Positions 29,502 to 38,756 of a stretch of DNA of 51,464 nt are shown here, in pieces (within the stretch, counting starts at the first letter, position 1; the number at the start of each line of letters is the position of its first letter). A program made the position numbers and the translations under genes. Source of the DNA: Betaproteobacteria bacterium (GTDB taxonomy: Bacteria; Pseudomonadota; Gammaproteobacteria; Burkholderiales; WYBJ01). Location: contig WHTS01000036.1 of the NCBI GenBank assembly GCA_009377585.1, positions 1-51,464 on the forward strand, given 5' to 3'. The notes below the pieces were generated by a model. That model searched no databases, was not told the DNA's origin, and worked only from the letters and a program-made list of their open reading frames with translations.

Positions 29502-29897
29502 ATGAGCATGAGTGATCCGATCGCCGACATGCTGACGCGCATCCGCAATGCGCAGATGTCGGAGAAGCCGTCCACCGCCATGGCATCGTCCAAGGTCAAG
29601 GTGGCCATCGCGAAGGTACTGAAGGACGAGGGCTACATCGAGGACTTCAACGTGGTCGACGCCGACGGCAAGCCACGCCTGGAGATCGGGCTCAAGTACT
29701 ACGCGGGCCAGCCGGTGATCGAGAAGATCGAGCGCGTGAGCAAGCCGGGGCTACGCGTATATCGGCCGAGCAAGTCGGTTCCGCGCGTGATGAACGGGCT
29801 CGGTATCGCCATCGTGTCGACGTCCAAGGGCGTCATGACCGATCGCAAGGCGCGCGGCATGGGAATCGGCGGCGAAGTCTTGTGCGTCGTGGCCTGA
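29502..29897 (+). CDS. rpsH: 30S ribosomal protein S8
   Basis: A 131-residue primary 16S rRNA-binding protein and, in Escherichia coli, repressor of the spc operon. Starts [18 protein letters not shown] and ends [19 protein letters not shown]...GEVLCVVA, all family-typical. Sixteen bases before rplF. Confidence 0.98.
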   Translation: MSMSDPIADMLTRIRNAQMSEKPSTAMASSKVKVAIAKVLKDEGYIEDFNVVDADGKPRLEIGLKYYAGQPVIEKIERVSKPGLRVYRPSKSVPRVMNGLGIAIVSTSKGVMTDRKARGMGIGGEVLCVVA

Positions 29898-29913
29898 CAG
29901 GGGAGAGCGCGAC

Positions 29914-30450
29914 ATGTCGAGCAGAGTAGCGCGCATACCGGTGGTGATTCCCGCCGGGGTCGATGCCACCGTCGCCGAGGGCCGCATCTCCGTGAAGGGG
30001 CCCCTGGGAACGCTGTCGCAGGCGATGTCTGCGGACGTGAAGGTGTCGAAGGTCGACAATCACCTGGAGTTCGAAGCCGTGGGCGAGAGCATCCAGGCGA
30101 AGGCGATGTCGGGCACTTTGCGCGCGCTGGCGGCCAACATGGTGCAAGGGGTCTCGAAAGGATTCGAGCGGCGCCTGAACCTGGTCGGCGTGGGCTACCG
30201 GGCGCAAGCGCAGGGCGACAAGCTCAACCTCACGCTGGGCTTCTCGCATCCGGTCGTGCACGCCATGCCCCAGGGGGTGAAGGTGGAAACGCCGACCCAG
30301 ACCGAGATCGTGATCAAGGGCATCGACAAGCAGCGGGTCGGCGAAGTCGCCGCCCAGGTAAGAGCATACCGGCCCCCCGAGCCGTACAAGGGCAAGGGCG
30401 TGCGGTATTCGGATGAAGTGATCGTGCTGAAGGAGACCAAGAAGAAGTAG
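29914..30450 (+). CDS. rplF: 50S ribosomal protein L6
   Basis: A 178-residue protein near the factor-binding site. Two related alpha/beta domains; motifs [20 protein letters not shown] and the C-terminal signature [18 protein letters not shown]. An 85-bp gap, longer than most here, separates it from rplR and contains a small GCCGA/TCGGC stem. Confidence 0.98.
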   Translation: MSSRVARIPVVIPAGVDATVAEGRISVKGPLGTLSQAMSADVKVSKVDNHLEFEAVGESIQAKAMSGTLRALAANMVQGVSKGFERRLNLVGVGYRAQAQGDKLNLTLGFSHPVVHAMPQGVKVETPTQTEIVIKGIDKQRVGEVAAQVRAYRPPEPYKGKGVRYSDEVIVLKETKKK

Positions 30451-30535
30451 GCGCTCCTGCCGAGGCCCTTCGGCACGGCCAAGCGCCGCCTGCCGACGGT
30501 CCGATGGACGCCGACTGGTTCTTCGGAACAACGCC

Positions 30536-30892
30536 ATGCATGACAAGAACAGTGCCAGGACTCGCCGCGCACAGCGGACCCGCCGCCGGATCAGCGGATT
30601 GAACACGGCGCGCCTCACGGTGCATCGCTCCAATTGCCACATCTACGCGCAGGTGATCGACGCGGCCGGGGTCAAGGTGCTCGCATCCGCCTCCACCGTG
30701 GAGCGCGAAGTGCGCGCGGCCCAGGCCAAGGGCGGCAGCGTCCAGGCGGCGGCCGAGGTGGGCAAGCGGATCGCGGAGAAGGCGAAGCAGCTCGGCATCG
30801 AGTCGATCGCGTTCGACCGTGCCGGCTACAAGTATCACGGGCGGGTCAAGGCACTGGCCGAGGCTGCGCGCGAGAGCGGACTGAAGTTCTAA
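30536..30892 (+). CDS. rplR: 50S ribosomal protein L18
   Basis: A 118-residue 5S rRNA-binding protein. The basic N-terminus ([19 protein letters not shown]) is followed by [17 protein letters not shown], and the C-terminus has [20 protein letters not shown]. Twelve bases before rpsE. Confidence 0.97.
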   Translation: MHDKNSARTRRAQRTRRRISGLNTARLTVHRSNCHIYAQVIDAAGVKVLASASTVEREVRAAQAKGGSVQAAAEVGKRIAEKAKQLGIESIAFDRAGYKYHGRVKALAEAARESGLKF

Positions 30893-30904
30893 ACGGAATC
30901 GACA

Positions 30905-31435
30905 ATGGCCAAGATGCAATCCAGGATGCGCATGCAGGGTGGCGAGGAACGCACCGACGGGCTGCGCGAGAAGATGGTCGCGATCAATCGCGTCACCAAG
31001 GTGGTCAAGGGCGGCCGGGTGCTCGGTTTCGCGGCGCTGACCGTGGTCGGCGACGGCGACGGCGGCATCGGCATGGGCAAGGGCAAGGCGCGCGAAGTGC
31101 CGGTCGCGGTGCAGAAGGCGATGGACGAGGCGCGCCGCAAGCTGGTCAAGATCCCGCTCAAGAATGGAACCCTGCATCACTCGGTGGTGGGCCGGCACGG
31201 CGCCTCGCGCGTGCTCATGCTACCCGCTTCCGAAGGTACCGGCATCATCGCCGGGGGCCCGATGCGGGCGATCTTCGAGGTCATGGGGGTCAGCAACGTC
31301 CTGGCCAAATGCACCGGCTCGACCAACCCGTACAACGTCGTGCGCGCAACCATCGCCGGGCTGAACGAGCTCAATACCCCGGCCCAGATCGCGGCCAAGC
31401 GCGGCAAGACGGTCGAAGAGATCATGGGTGCCTGA
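30905..31435 (+). CDS. rpsE: 30S ribosomal protein S5
   Basis: A 176-residue S5 on the solvent side of the 30S, involved in decoding fidelity. The double-stranded RNA-binding region [20 protein letters not shown] and the motif [18 protein letters not shown] are visible. The loop equivalent to the spectinomycin-resistance region (TKVVKGG) looks wild type. One base before rpmD. Confidence 0.98.
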   Translation: MAKMQSRMRMQGGEERTDGLREKMVAINRVTKVVKGGRVLGFAALTVVGDGDGGIGMGKGKAREVPVAVQKAMDEARRKLVKIPLKNGTLHHSVVGRHGASRVLMLPASEGTGIIAGGPMRAIFEVMGVSNVLAKCTGSTNPYNVVRATIAGLNELNTPAQIAAKRGKTVEEIMGA

Positions 31436-31436
31436 G

Positions 31437-31628
31437 ATGGCCGAGGAAAAGAAACTGCGGGTGAAGCTGGTGAAGGGACTCATGGGCACCAAGCAATCGC
31501 ATCGGGCGACGGTGCGGGGCTTAGGCTTGCGCCGGCGCAACAGCAGCGTGGAGCTGCCCGATACGCCGGCCGTGCGCGGCATGATCAACCGTGTCTCCTA
31601 CCTGCTCGACGTCTCGGAAGCGGCGTAA
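31437..31628 (+). CDS. rpmD: 50S ribosomal protein L30
   Basis: A 63-residue protein recognised by [39 protein letters not shown] and [13 protein letters not shown]. The ATG at 31437 lies one base after the rpsE stop. A 73-bp gap with a hairpin separates it from rplO. Confidence 0.96.
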   Translation: MAEEKKLRVKLVKGLMGTKQSHRATVRGLGLRRRNSSVELPDTPAVRGMINRVSYLLDVSEAA

Positions 31629-31660
31629 CGAGGATCGTACTGCGTGAGCGTGACCCGAAT

Positions 31661-31679
31661 CCGAGGCAGAGTGCCTCGG
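31661..31679 (+). promoter_or_regulatory. 8-bp perfect hairpin in the rpmD-rplO gap
   Basis: CCGAGGCA and TGCCTCGG flank a GAG triloop, 22 bases before the rplO start. There is no U tract. Function unknown; it may shape rplO translation or be a processing site. Confidence 0.5.
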
Positions 31680-31701
31680 CCTCATTGAAGCGAGTGACTC
31701 G

Positions 31702-32262
31702 ATGCAACTGAATTCACTGAAACCCGCCGCCGGTTCGAACAAGGCGCGCAAGCGCGTGGGCCGCGGCATCGGCAGCGGGCTCGGCAAGACGGCCGGGCGA
31801 GGTCACAAGGGGCAGAAATCGCGCTCGGGCGGTTTCCACAAGGTCGGCTTCGAGGGCGGGCAGATGCCGCTGCAGCGCCGGCTGCCCAAGCGCGGCTTCG
31901 TCTCGCCGCTGCGCGGGCGGGTGGCTGAAGTGCGCCTGTCCGATCTGCAGCGCATGAGCGGCGATGTGGTCGATGTCGCCGCGCTGCACGCTGCGGGTGT
32001 CATCCCGCGTCTCGCACGCGGCGCCAAGGTGATCCTCTCGGGCAAGCTGGAGCGGGCGGTTACGCTCGAAGGCATCGGCGCGACCAAGGGCGCGCGCGCG
32101 GCCATCGAGGCGGCGGGCGGCAAGATCAACGCCCCGGCTGCGGCCGAGGAATCCGCGAAGATCACCAAGCGTAAGGCGGCGAAGGCCAAAGCCGCCCAAG
32201 GTAAGGCCGCCCAAGGTAAGGCCGCAAAAAGCGATGCGGCCGAAGCGGGCAAGAAGGACTAG
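31702..32262 (+). CDS. rplO: 50S ribosomal protein L15 with Lys/Ala-rich C-terminal tail
   Basis: A 186-residue L15; the family is usually about 145. The core is normal: [20 protein letters not shown], the glycine-rich [20 protein letters not shown] and [13 protein letters not shown]. After about residue 145 a low-complexity tail ([20 protein letters not shown]...) extends about 40 residues. Its DNA contains a perfect 15-bp tandem duplication at 32191-32220. The tail is probably disordered. secY follows after 18 bases. Confidence 0.96.
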   Translation: MQLNSLKPAAGSNKARKRVGRGIGSGLGKTAGRGHKGQKSRSGGFHKVGFEGGQMPLQRRLPKRGFVSPLRGRVAEVRLSDLQRMSGDVVDVAALHAAGVIPRLARGAKVILSGKLERAVTLEGIGATKGARAAIEAAGGKINAPAAAEESAKITKRKAAKAKAAQGKAAQGKAAKSDAAEAGKKD

Positions 32263-32280
32263 GGAAAGAAGGACCAGGTT

Positions 32281-33612
32281 TTGGCAGCTGACTCTTCATC
32301 GATGTTCGGGCTTTCGGGCAAGCTGGGCGACCTCAAGCGTCGCCTGCTGTTCTTGCTGGGCGCCTTGATTGTCTACCGGATCGGGGCGCACATCCCGGTG
32401 CCGGGGATCGATCCGGTGCAGCTCGCCGAGCTGTTCAATTCCCAGCGCGGCGGCATCCTGGACATGTTCAACCTGTTCTCGGGCGGTGCGCTCGGGCGCT
32501 TCACCATCTTCGCGCTCGGCATCATGCCGTACATCTCGGCCTCGATCATCATGCAGCTCATGACGGTCGCAGTGCCCACGCTCGAACAGTTGAAGAAGGA
32601 AGGCGAGGCGGGCCGGCGCAAGATCACTCAGTACACGCGCTACGGAACGCTGGGGCTGGCACTGTTCCAGGCGCTCGGAATCGCGATCGCGCTCGAGTCG
32701 CAGCAGGGGCTGGTGATCGAGCCCGGCTTGATGTTCCGCCTGTCGGCGGTGGTAACGCTCGTTACCGGCACCATGTTCCTGATGTGGCTGGGCGAGCAGA
32801 TCACCGAGCGCGGCGTCGGCAACGGTATTTCGCTCATCATCTTCGCCGGGATCGCGGCGGGACTGCCGTCGGCGATCGCCGGCACGCTGGAATTGTCGCG
32901 TACCGGGGCGTATTCGATTCCGTTCGTGCTGCTGCTGTTCGCGGGGGTCGTCGTCGTTACCTGGGTGGTCGTGTTCGTCGAGAAAGGCCAGCGCAAGATT
33001 CTGGTGAACTACGCCAAGCGCCAGGTGGGACGAAAGGTCTACGGCGGCCAGACGTCGCATCTGCCACTGAAGCTCAACATGTCGGGCGTCATTCCGCCGA
33101 TCTTCGCCTCCTCGATCATCCTGTTTCCGGCGACCATCCTGGGTTGGTTCGGAACTTCCGACGACAATGTCAGGTGGTTGAAGAGCATCGCCGATACGCT
33201 GCATCCCGGCCAGCCGATCTACGTCCTGCTGTACGCAGCCGCGATCGTCTTCTTCTGTTTCTTCTATACGGCGTTGGTGTTCAACCCCAAGGAGACGGCG
33301 GATAACCTGAAGAAGAGCGGCGCCTTCGTCCCCGGGATACGCCCGGGCGAGCAGACGGCACGCTACATCGAGCGCATCATGATGCGGCTCACCCTCGCCG
33401 GCGCGGTGTACATCACGCTGGTGTGCCTGCTGCCCGAATTCCTGATCGTCAAATGGAACGTGCCGTTCTACTTCGGCGGCACGAGCCTGCTGATCATCGT
33501 GGTCGTCACCATGGACTTCATGTCCCAGGTGCAGGCCTACGTGATGTCGCACCAGTACGAAAGCCTGCTGAAGAAGGCGAGCTTCAAGGGAGGGATGTTT
33601 CCCACGCGCTGA
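32281..33612 (+). CDS. secY: Preprotein translocase subunit SecY
   Basis: A 443-residue channel protein with ten predicted membrane helices. Typical segments: [20 protein letters not shown] (helix 1), plug region with [36 protein letters not shown] and the C-terminal cytosolic loop ending [13 protein letters not shown]. The start is TTG 32281 after AGGACCAGG; an in-frame ATG at 32302 would remove only seven residues and remains possible. Penultimate gene before infA, which overlaps its stop by one base. Confidence 0.97.
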   Translation: MAADSSSMFGLSGKLGDLKRRLLFLLGALIVYRIGAHIPVPGIDPVQLAELFNSQRGGILDMFNLFSGGALGRFTIFALGIMPYISASIIMQLMTVAVPTLEQLKKEGEAGRRKITQYTRYGTLGLALFQALGIAIALESQQGLVIEPGLMFRLSAVVTLVTGTMFLMWLGEQITERGVGNGISLIIFAGIAAGLPSAIAGTLELSRTGAYSIPFVLLLFAGVVVVTWVVVFVEKGQRKILVNYAKRQVGRKVYGGQTSHLPLKLNMSGVIPPIFASSIILFPATILGWFGTSDDNVRWLKSIADTLHPGQPIYVLLYAAAIVFFCFFYTALVFNPKETADNLKKSGAFVPGIRPGEQTARYIERIMMRLTLAGAVYITLVCLLPEFLIVKWNVPFYFGGTSLLIIVVVTMDFMSQVQAYVMSHQYESLLKKASFKGGMFPTR

Positions 33613-33830
33613 TGGCCAAGGAAGAAACCATACAGATGCAGGGCGAGATCGTGGAAACCCTGCCCAATGCAACCTTCAGGGTGAAGCTCGAGAACGGGCA
33701 CATCGTCCTGGGACATATCTCGGGGAAGATGCGGATGCATTACATCCGCATCCTGCCGGGAGACAAGGTGACCGTGGAACTGACGCCGTACGACCTGACG
33801 CGAGGTCGTATTGTTTTCCGCGCGAAGTAG
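33612..33830 (+). CDS. infA: Translation initiation factor IF-1
   Basis: A 72-residue OB-fold factor that blocks the A-site during initiation. Starts [20 protein letters not shown] and has [19 protein letters not shown] and [11 protein letters not shown]. The ATG overlaps the secY TGA. Its position between secY and rpmJ is the usual betaproteobacterial one. Confidence 0.98.
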   Translation: MAKEETIQMQGEIVETLPNATFRVKLENGHIVLGHISGKMRMHYIRILPGDKVTVELTPYDLTRGRIVFRAK

Positions 33831-33908
33831 GCGATGTGAACGAACCGGCGGTCGTCCTCACGGCGCGTGAGATGGGGCGGCGGCGCGACGGCCTCGATGG
33901 AGCAAGCG

Positions 33909-34022
33909 ATGAGAGTACAGGCTTCGGTGAAGAAGATCTGCCGGCACTGCAAGGTGATCCGGCGCAAGCGAGTGATCCGGATCATCTGCAAGGATCCCCG
34001 GCACAAGCAGCGGCAAGGCTAG
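33909..34022 (+). CDS. rpmJ: 50S ribosomal protein L36, zinc-binding form
   Basis: A 37-residue protein reading [20 protein letters not shown] and ending [11 protein letters not shown]. The zinc ligands Cys11, Cys14, Cys27 and His32 are all present. Located 78 bases after infA and followed by a 174-bp gap that holds a large palindrome before rpsM. Too short for most gene-length cut-offs but unambiguous. Confidence 0.97.
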   Translation: MRVQASVKKICRHCKVIRRKRVIRIICKDPRHKQRQG

Positions 34023-34045
34023 GCATGTTCGACCGGCCACTTCGT

Positions 34046-34116
34046 CGTCGTTCCCGCGCGCGCGGGAGATCGGGGAACCAGGGCATCCTGGATTCCCGAT
34101 CTCCGTGGCAACGACG
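34046..34116. repeat. 71-bp REP-like imperfect palindrome before rpsM
   Basis: Outer arms CGTCGTT (34046-34052) and AACGACG (34110-34116); inner stem GGAGATCGGG (34065-34074) with CCCGATCTCC (34095-34104), then CCAGG/CCTGG around a GCAT loop. The TTCCCGCG...GCGGGA pattern resembles interspersed repeats common in Betaproteobacteria. It occupies the leader of the alpha operon. Confidence 0.75.
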
Positions 34117-34196
34117 CGATCGAGCAGGCTCTGGCGGTGGCGACGGGCCCGGACGCTCGTCGTGACGAGTTCGAACTTCGATTCTAGGAGGGTCGC

Positions 34197-34577
34197 ATGG
34201 CCCGTATCGGCGGCGTAAACATTTCCAACCATCAGCATGCGTGCATTGCGCTGACTGCGATTTACGGCATCGGGCGCTCGCGCGCACGCCGGATCTGCGA
34301 ATCGGCCGGCATCGTCGTCACGACCAAGATGAAGGATCTGTCGGACGCGGAGATGGACCGGCTGCGGGAACAAGTCGGCAAGTTCACCACCGAAGGCGAT
34401 CTGCGCCGCGAGATGTCGATGAACATCAAGCGGCTGATGGACCTCGGCACCTACCGGGGGCAGCGCCACAAGCGTGGGCTCCCGGTGCGCGGCCAGCGCA
34501 CCCGCACCAACGCGCGCACGCGAAAGGGGCCGCGCAAGGCGGCGATCAAACTGAACAAGCCCGCGGGCACCGCGTAA
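34197..34577 (+). CDS. rpsM: 30S ribosomal protein S13
   Basis: A 126-residue S13 of the 30S head touching the P-site tRNA and bridge B1. Motifs: [38 protein letters not shown] and the C-terminal [20 protein letters not shown]. It has a strong AGGAGGG site (about 34187-34193). First gene of the alpha operon. Confidence 0.98.
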   Translation: MARIGGVNISNHQHACIALTAIYGIGRSRARRICESAGIVVTTKMKDLSDAEMDRLREQVGKFTTEGDLRREMSMNIKRLMDLGTYRGQRHKRGLPVRGQRTRTNARTRKGPRKAAIKLNKPAGTA

Positions 34578-34589
34578 AGGATATCGGCA

Positions 34590-34979
34590 ATGGCCAAGGC
34601 CCCCACTCGTGTGCGCAAGAAGGCGAAGAAGAACGTTGCCGAAGGCATCGCGCACGTTCACGCCTCGTTCAACAACACCATCGTGACGATCACCGATCGT
34701 CAGGGCAACACGCTCGCCTGGGCGACTTCCGGCGCGAGCGGCTTCAAGGGCTCGCGCAAGAGCACGCCGTTCGCCGCGCAGGTGGCGGCCGAGTCGGCCG
34801 GCAAGGCCGCGCAGGAATGCGGCGTGAAGAACCTGGAAGTGCGGATCAAGGGTCCGGGGCCGGGTCGCGAGTCGGCAGTGCGGGCCTTGAACGCCCTGGG
34901 CATGAAGATCACGCTCATTTCGGACGTGACGCCGATCCCGCATAACGGCTGCCGCCCGCCCAAGCGGCGCCGCGTGTAA
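34590..34979 (+). CDS. rpsK: 30S ribosomal protein S11
   Basis: A 129-residue platform protein. Core: [39 protein letters not shown] and the C-terminal [20 protein letters not shown], with the Asn-Gly pair that forms isoaspartate in some bacteria. Eleven bases or fewer before rpsD. Confidence 0.98.
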   Translation: MAKAPTRVRKKAKKNVAEGIAHVHASFNNTIVTITDRQGNTLAWATSGASGFKGSRKSTPFAAQVAAESAGKAAQECGVKNLEVRIKGPGPGRESAVRALNALGMKITLISDVTPIPHNGCRPPKRRRV

Positions 34980-34989
34980 GGAGCATTAC

Positions 34990-35616
34990 GTGGCCAGAAA
35001 TCTCGATGCGAAGTGCCGCCAGTGCCGGCGGGAAGGCGAGAAGCTCTTTCTCAAGGGAGAGAAGTGCTTCACCGACAAGTGCGCGGTGGAACGCCGCAAC
35101 TATCCGCCTGGTCAGCATGGCCAGAAGCAATCCCGGCTGTCCGGCTACGGCGTGCAACTGCGTGAGAAGCAGAAGATCCGCCGCACCTACGGCATCCTCG
35201 AGCGCCAGTTCCGCCGCATCTATGCCGAAGCCGATCGGGCGAAGGGCATCACGGGCGAGAAGCTGCTGCAACTGCTGGAGAGCCGGCTCGACACGGTCGC
35301 CTACCGCATGGGCTTCGGCGCCTCGCGCACCGAGGCGCGCCAGGTGGTGCGCCATAACGGCATCCTGGTGAATGGACGCCGGGTGAACATCCCGTCGTAC
35401 CAGTGCAAGCCGGGCGACGTGGTCGAGATCGCGGAGCCGGCCAAGGCGCAGTTGCGCGTGAAGGCCGCGGTGGAAGCGGCCGAGGGGCGCGGCTTTCCGG
35501 AATGGGTCGAGGTGGATGCGAAGGGTTTGAAGGGAACTTTCAAAGCGCGTCCGGCGCGCTCCGAATTGTCGTCGACCATTAACGAATCGCTCGTGGTCGA
35601 GCTTTACTCCAAGTGA
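34990..35616 (+). CDS. rpsD: 30S ribosomal protein S4 with four-cysteine zinc-type N-terminus
   Basis: A 208-residue primary assembly protein and likely alpha-operon repressor. The start is GTG 34990. Unusually for what I recall of Neisseria and Burkholderia S4, the N-terminus holds Cys9, Cys12, Cys26 and Cys31 ([17 protein letters not shown], then [20 protein letters not shown]), the C-plus zinc-binding form. The remainder is standard: [20 protein letters not shown] and the S4 domain [20 protein letters not shown]. Seventeen bases before rpoA. Confidence 0.97.
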   Translation: MARNLDAKCRQCRREGEKLFLKGEKCFTDKCAVERRNYPPGQHGQKQSRLSGYGVQLREKQKIRRTYGILERQFRRIYAEADRAKGITGEKLLQLLESRLDTVAYRMGFGASRTEARQVVRHNGILVNGRRVNIPSYQCKPGDVVEIAEPAKAQLRVKAAVEAAEGRGFPEWVEVDAKGLKGTFKARPARSELSSTINESLVVELYSK

Positions 35617-35632
35617 TCGAGGATAACCAGCG

Positions 35633-36619
35633 ATGATGCAAAGCAGCGCTCTATTGAAGCCCCGTATCATCGACGTCGAGAACTTCTCCCCCACGCATGC
35701 CAAGGTGGTGATGGAGCCGTTCGAGCGCGGCTACGGCCATACGCTCGGCAATGCGCTGCGGCGCGTGCTGCTATCGTCGATGCCGGGCACCGCCCCCACC
35801 GAAGTCAAGATCGGCGGGGTGCTGCACGAGTATTCGACCATCGACGGCATCCAGGAAGACGTGGTCGACCTCCTGCTCAACCTGAAGGGCATCGTGCTGA
35901 AGCTGCACACGCAGAAGGAAGTGTGGCTCAATATCAAGAAGCAGGGCGAAGGCGTGGTGACGGCGGGCGATATCGAAGTGTCGCACGATGTCGAAGTCGT
36001 CAATCCCGAGCACGTGATCGCGCATCTCACCCCCGGCGGCAAGCTCGACATGCAGATCAAGATCGAGCAGGGACGTGGTTATCAGCCGGCGGCCGTGCGC
36101 TCGAGCCTGAACGAAGAGGAAGGGCGTCCGATCGGCTCGATCATGCTCGATGCCTCGTTCAGCCCGGTGCGGCGCGTGAGCTATGCCGTCGATTCGGCGC
36201 GCGTGGAACAGCGCACCGACCTCGACAAGCTCATCATGGATATCGAGACCAACGGCGTGGTCGAGCCCGAGGAAGCGGTGCGCTACGCCGCGCGCATCCT
36301 GGTCGAGCAGCTGTCGGTGTTCGCGGATCTCAAGGGCACGCAGCTTTCGGAAGAGCCGCAGAAGCCGCAGCAGATCGATCCCATCCTGCTGCGTCCGGTG
36401 GACGACCTGGAGCTCACCGTGCGCTCCGCCAACTGCCTCAAGGCCGAGAACATCTACTACATCGGCGATCTCATCCAGCGCACCGAGACGGAGCTGCTGA
36501 AGACGCCGAACCTCGGCCGCAAGTCGCTCAACGAGATCAAGGAAGTCCTCGCCTCGCGCGGCCTCACGCTGGGGATGAAGCTCGAGAACTGGCCGCCGTC
36601 GGGCCTAGAGCGACGTTAA
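35633..36619 (+). CDS. rpoA: RNA polymerase subunit alpha
   Basis: A 328-residue alpha subunit. The N-terminal assembly domain includes [20 protein letters not shown] and [10 protein letters not shown]; the C-terminal domain (about 245-328) has [20 protein letters not shown] and [19 protein letters not shown], which binds UP elements and activators. Two adjacent ATGs (35633 and 35636) are possible starts. Next gene rplQ follows after 21 bases. Confidence 0.98.
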   Translation: MMQSSALLKPRIIDVENFSPTHAKVVMEPFERGYGHTLGNALRRVLLSSMPGTAPTEVKIGGVLHEYSTIDGIQEDVVDLLLNLKGIVLKLHTQKEVWLNIKKQGEGVVTAGDIEVSHDVEVVNPEHVIAHLTPGGKLDMQIKIEQGRGYQPAAVRSSLNEEEGRPIGSIMLDASFSPVRRVSYAVDSARVEQRTDLDKLIMDIETNGVVEPEEAVRYAARILVEQLSVFADLKGTQLSEEPQKPQQIDPILLRPVDDLELTVRSANCLKAENIYYIGDLIQRTETELLKTPNLGRKSLNEIKEVLASRGLTLGMKLENWPPSGLERR

Positions 36620-36640
36620 GGCGGCGATAAGGAGCAAACC

Positions 36641-37033
36641 ATGCGTCACGGACACGGGCTGAGGAAGCTCAACCGCACCTCCAGCCACCGCCTCGCCATG
36701 CTACGCAACATGACCAATTCGTTGCTGCGCCACGAGACGATCAAGACGACTTTGCCGAAGGCGAAGGAGCTGCGGCGGGTGGTCGAGCCGATCATCACGC
36801 TCGGCAAGGCGCCCAGCCTGGCGAATCGGCGGCTCGCCTTCGACCGGCTGCGCGACCGCGACATGGTGGTGAAGCTGTTCGACGAGCTCGGTCCGCGCTA
36901 TGCAACCCGCAATGGCGGCTACCTGCGGATATTGAAGTTCGGTTTCCGCAAGGGTGATAACGCGCCTATGGCGCTGGTGGAGCTCCTCGACCAGCCCGAA
37001 AGGGCAGAGGGCGGGGAAGCAAAAGCAGCGTGA
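36641..37033 (+). CDS. rplQ: 50S ribosomal protein L17
   Basis: A 130-residue L17, last gene of the alpha operon. Starts [20 protein letters not shown] and contains [20 protein letters not shown] and [20 protein letters not shown]. After it come three consecutive hairpins without a U tract. Confidence 0.98.
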   Translation: MRHGHGLRKLNRTSSHRLAMLRNMTNSLLRHETIKTTLPKAKELRRVVEPIITLGKAPSLANRRLAFDRLRDRDMVVKLFDELGPRYATRNGGYLRILKFGFRKGDNAPMALVELLDQPERAEGGEAKAA

Positions 37034-37050
37034 GGCGCGTTACGGCGTAG

Positions 37051-37117
37051 ACTTACTTCGCGAGGAACGGCGAAGTTAGTCGGAGGCACAATGCTCCGAT
37101 AGCGCTTGTAGAGCGCT
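37051..37117 (+). terminator. Triple hairpin after rplQ, possible end of the alpha operon
   Basis: Three stem-loops in a row: ACTTACTTCGC (37051-37061) with GCGAAGTTAGT (37070-37080), one mismatch; CGGAG (37081-37085) with CTCCG (37094-37098); and AGCGCT (37101-37106) with AGCGCT (37112-37117). None is followed by U residues, so this may be a Rho-dependent end, a processing site or a structured RNA. Confidence 0.5.
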
Positions 37118-37155
37118 CGACCAGCCACCTCCCCTGATCGCGCTACACTGGCAGC

Positions 37156-37890
37156 GTGATCTACCTCGTCACCGATTTCGGCGCCGCCGACATCTACGTC
37201 GGTCAAGTCAAGGCCGAGCTGGCGCGGCACGCGCCGGCTGTGGCCGTCGTCGACCTGCTGCACGAAGCGCCGGCGTTTCGCGTCGAACCCGGGGCACACC
37301 TGCTGGCCGCGCTCTCGCAATGCTGCCCACCGGGCAGCGTCATCCTGGCGGTCGTCGATCCGGGAGTCGGCACGAGCCGCAAGCCTGTCGTGCTGCGCGC
37401 CCGGGATTCTTACTTCGTTGGTCCCGACAACGGGCTCTTGTCCGTCGTTGCCGCCCGCAGCCGCGACAAGGCCGTGTGGGAGATCGTCTGGCGCCCGGAA
37501 GCGCTCTCGCGTTCGTTCCACGGCCGCGATCTGTTCGCGCCCATCGCCGCGCGGCTCGCGCTCGGTATCTTTCCCAGCGACGCGCTGCGCCCGCTCGCCG
37601 CCTTCGATGTCCAGCTGGACGAAGCGGACCTCGCCGAGATCGTCTACATCGACCACTATGGCAATGCGATCACGGGGCTGCGCGGAGACGACGTGGCCCG
37701 GAACACACCGCTCACGCTCACGATCCATGGCGCCAACGTGCGGCATGCGGAGGTGTTCGCCGCAGCGCCTGCCGGCGAAGCGTTCTGGTACGTAAACAGC
37801 GTGGGACTGGTCGAGATCGCCTGCAATCGCGTCAGCGCAGCTGCAAGGCTCGGACTCGCGGTCGGCGACTCCGTGCATATCCGGTCCTGA
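37156..37890 (+). CDS. SAM hydrolase (SAM hydroxide adenosyltransferase, DUF62 family)
   Basis: A 244-residue relative of fluorinase/chlorinase that in most bacteria hydrolyses S-adenosylmethionine to adenosine and methionine. It opens MIYLVTDFGAADIYVGQVKA; the conserved catalytic Asp-Arg-His set fits Asp68 and Arg75 (VVDPGVGTSRKPV) and His122 (SRSFHGRDLFAP). The C-terminal barrel contains VYIDHYGNAITGL. Start GTG 37156; no ribosome site is visible, and TACACT at 37144-37149 could be a -10 placing the transcript start at the GTG, suggesting a leaderless mRNA. Convergent with the PaiB-like gene. Confidence 0.9.
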   Translation: MIYLVTDFGAADIYVGQVKAELARHAPAVAVVDLLHEAPAFRVEPGAHLLAALSQCCPPGSVILAVVDPGVGTSRKPVVLRARDSYFVGPDNGLLSVVAARSRDKAVWEIVWRPEALSRSFHGRDLFAPIAARLALGIFPSDALRPLAAFDVQLDEADLAEIVYIDHYGNAITGLRGDDVARNTPLTLTIHGANVRHAEVFAAAPAGEAFWYVNSVGLVEIACNRVSAAARLGLAVGDSVHIRS

Positions 37891-38040
37891 CGTTGGCTGA
37901 CGCTCAGGCGCGGGGTTTGCCGAATCTGCGCGGACGCGAAGCGGTTATCGGTGTAACCCGTATCGGCATCGTGCCCGAAAGGCCTTCAGTCGCACTTCGA
38001 AGAAGAGAAGGGTCGCCAGTGGCGGCGCCGGAGCTTGCCG

Positions 38041-38679
38041 TCAGCGCGGGCGCCGCTGCTCGACATCCGCAGCCATGCGCAGCGAATCGGCATCGCCGCG
38101 CCCGCGCAGCCCGGAGATCACGCCATCGATGTCGCGCGCAACGCGGTTCTGGCTCGCCTTCCACTTCCCCACCATGTGCGCGACCTGCACCTCGATGCCC
38201 ACGATCGCCTTCAGCTGCGCGGCGATGAACTCGGCCGGTGCATCGGTGAGCTTCCAGGGTTGCGCACGAGCCGATTCGTTCGCGCTGGTCAAACGGGTGA
38301 GGAACGCCTGCAGCCAGTCGGAATCGTCCACCGCGCGTGCGCTGCCCTGGACGTGGACCGCGACGTAGTTCCAGGTCGGAACCACTTTGCCGGTCTCCGC
38401 CTTGGTGGCGTACCAGGACGGCGTGATGTAGCCGCCCGCATCCTGAAAGATCGCGAGCACCGAAGCGCCGGCACCGAGGTTGCGCCACAGCGGATTGGCG
38501 CGCGCCACGTGTCCTCGCAGCAGCGTTGCGCCATCGGCGCCGGTCGCGACCAGCATCGGGATGTGATCGGCGCAGAGGCCGTTCGCATCGTTGCTTATGA
38601 GCGTTGCCAGCGGATGGCGGCGGATGAACTCCTGCAACCGCGCCGCATCGGTCTCCTCGAACGTCTTTGGCAGGTACAT
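38041..38679 (-). CDS. PaiB-like FMN-binding protein
   Basis: A 212-residue protein of the FMN-binding negative transcriptional regulator family. Typical opening MYLPKTFEETDAARLQEFIR and HPLATLISNDANG; HIPML, the HVARANPLWRNLG segment and the SWYATKAETGKVVPTWNYVA motif are family hallmarks. The ATG at 38679 follows GGAAGGA. The family was named from Bacillus PaiB, but most members probably bind flavin or heme in redox stress. It lies 77 bases downstream of uvrA on the same strand and may be cotranscribed. Confidence 0.88.
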   Translation of the reverse strand: MYLPKTFEETDAARLQEFIRRHPLATLISNDANGLCADHIPMLVATGADGATLLRGHVARANPLWRNLGAGASVLAIFQDAGGYITPSWYATKAETGKVVPTWNYVAVHVQGSARAVDDSDWLQAFLTRLTSANESARAQPWKLTDAPAEFIAAQLKAIVGIEVQVAHMVGKWKASQNRVARDIDGVISGLRGRGDADSLRMAADVEQRRPR

Positions 38680-38756
38680 CGTCGCATCCTTCCGGCGCTG
38701 TTCGCTCCCGCGGCACGCTGCAGCTCGAACCGGCCGACCGCGCCCGGCGGCGAGCG

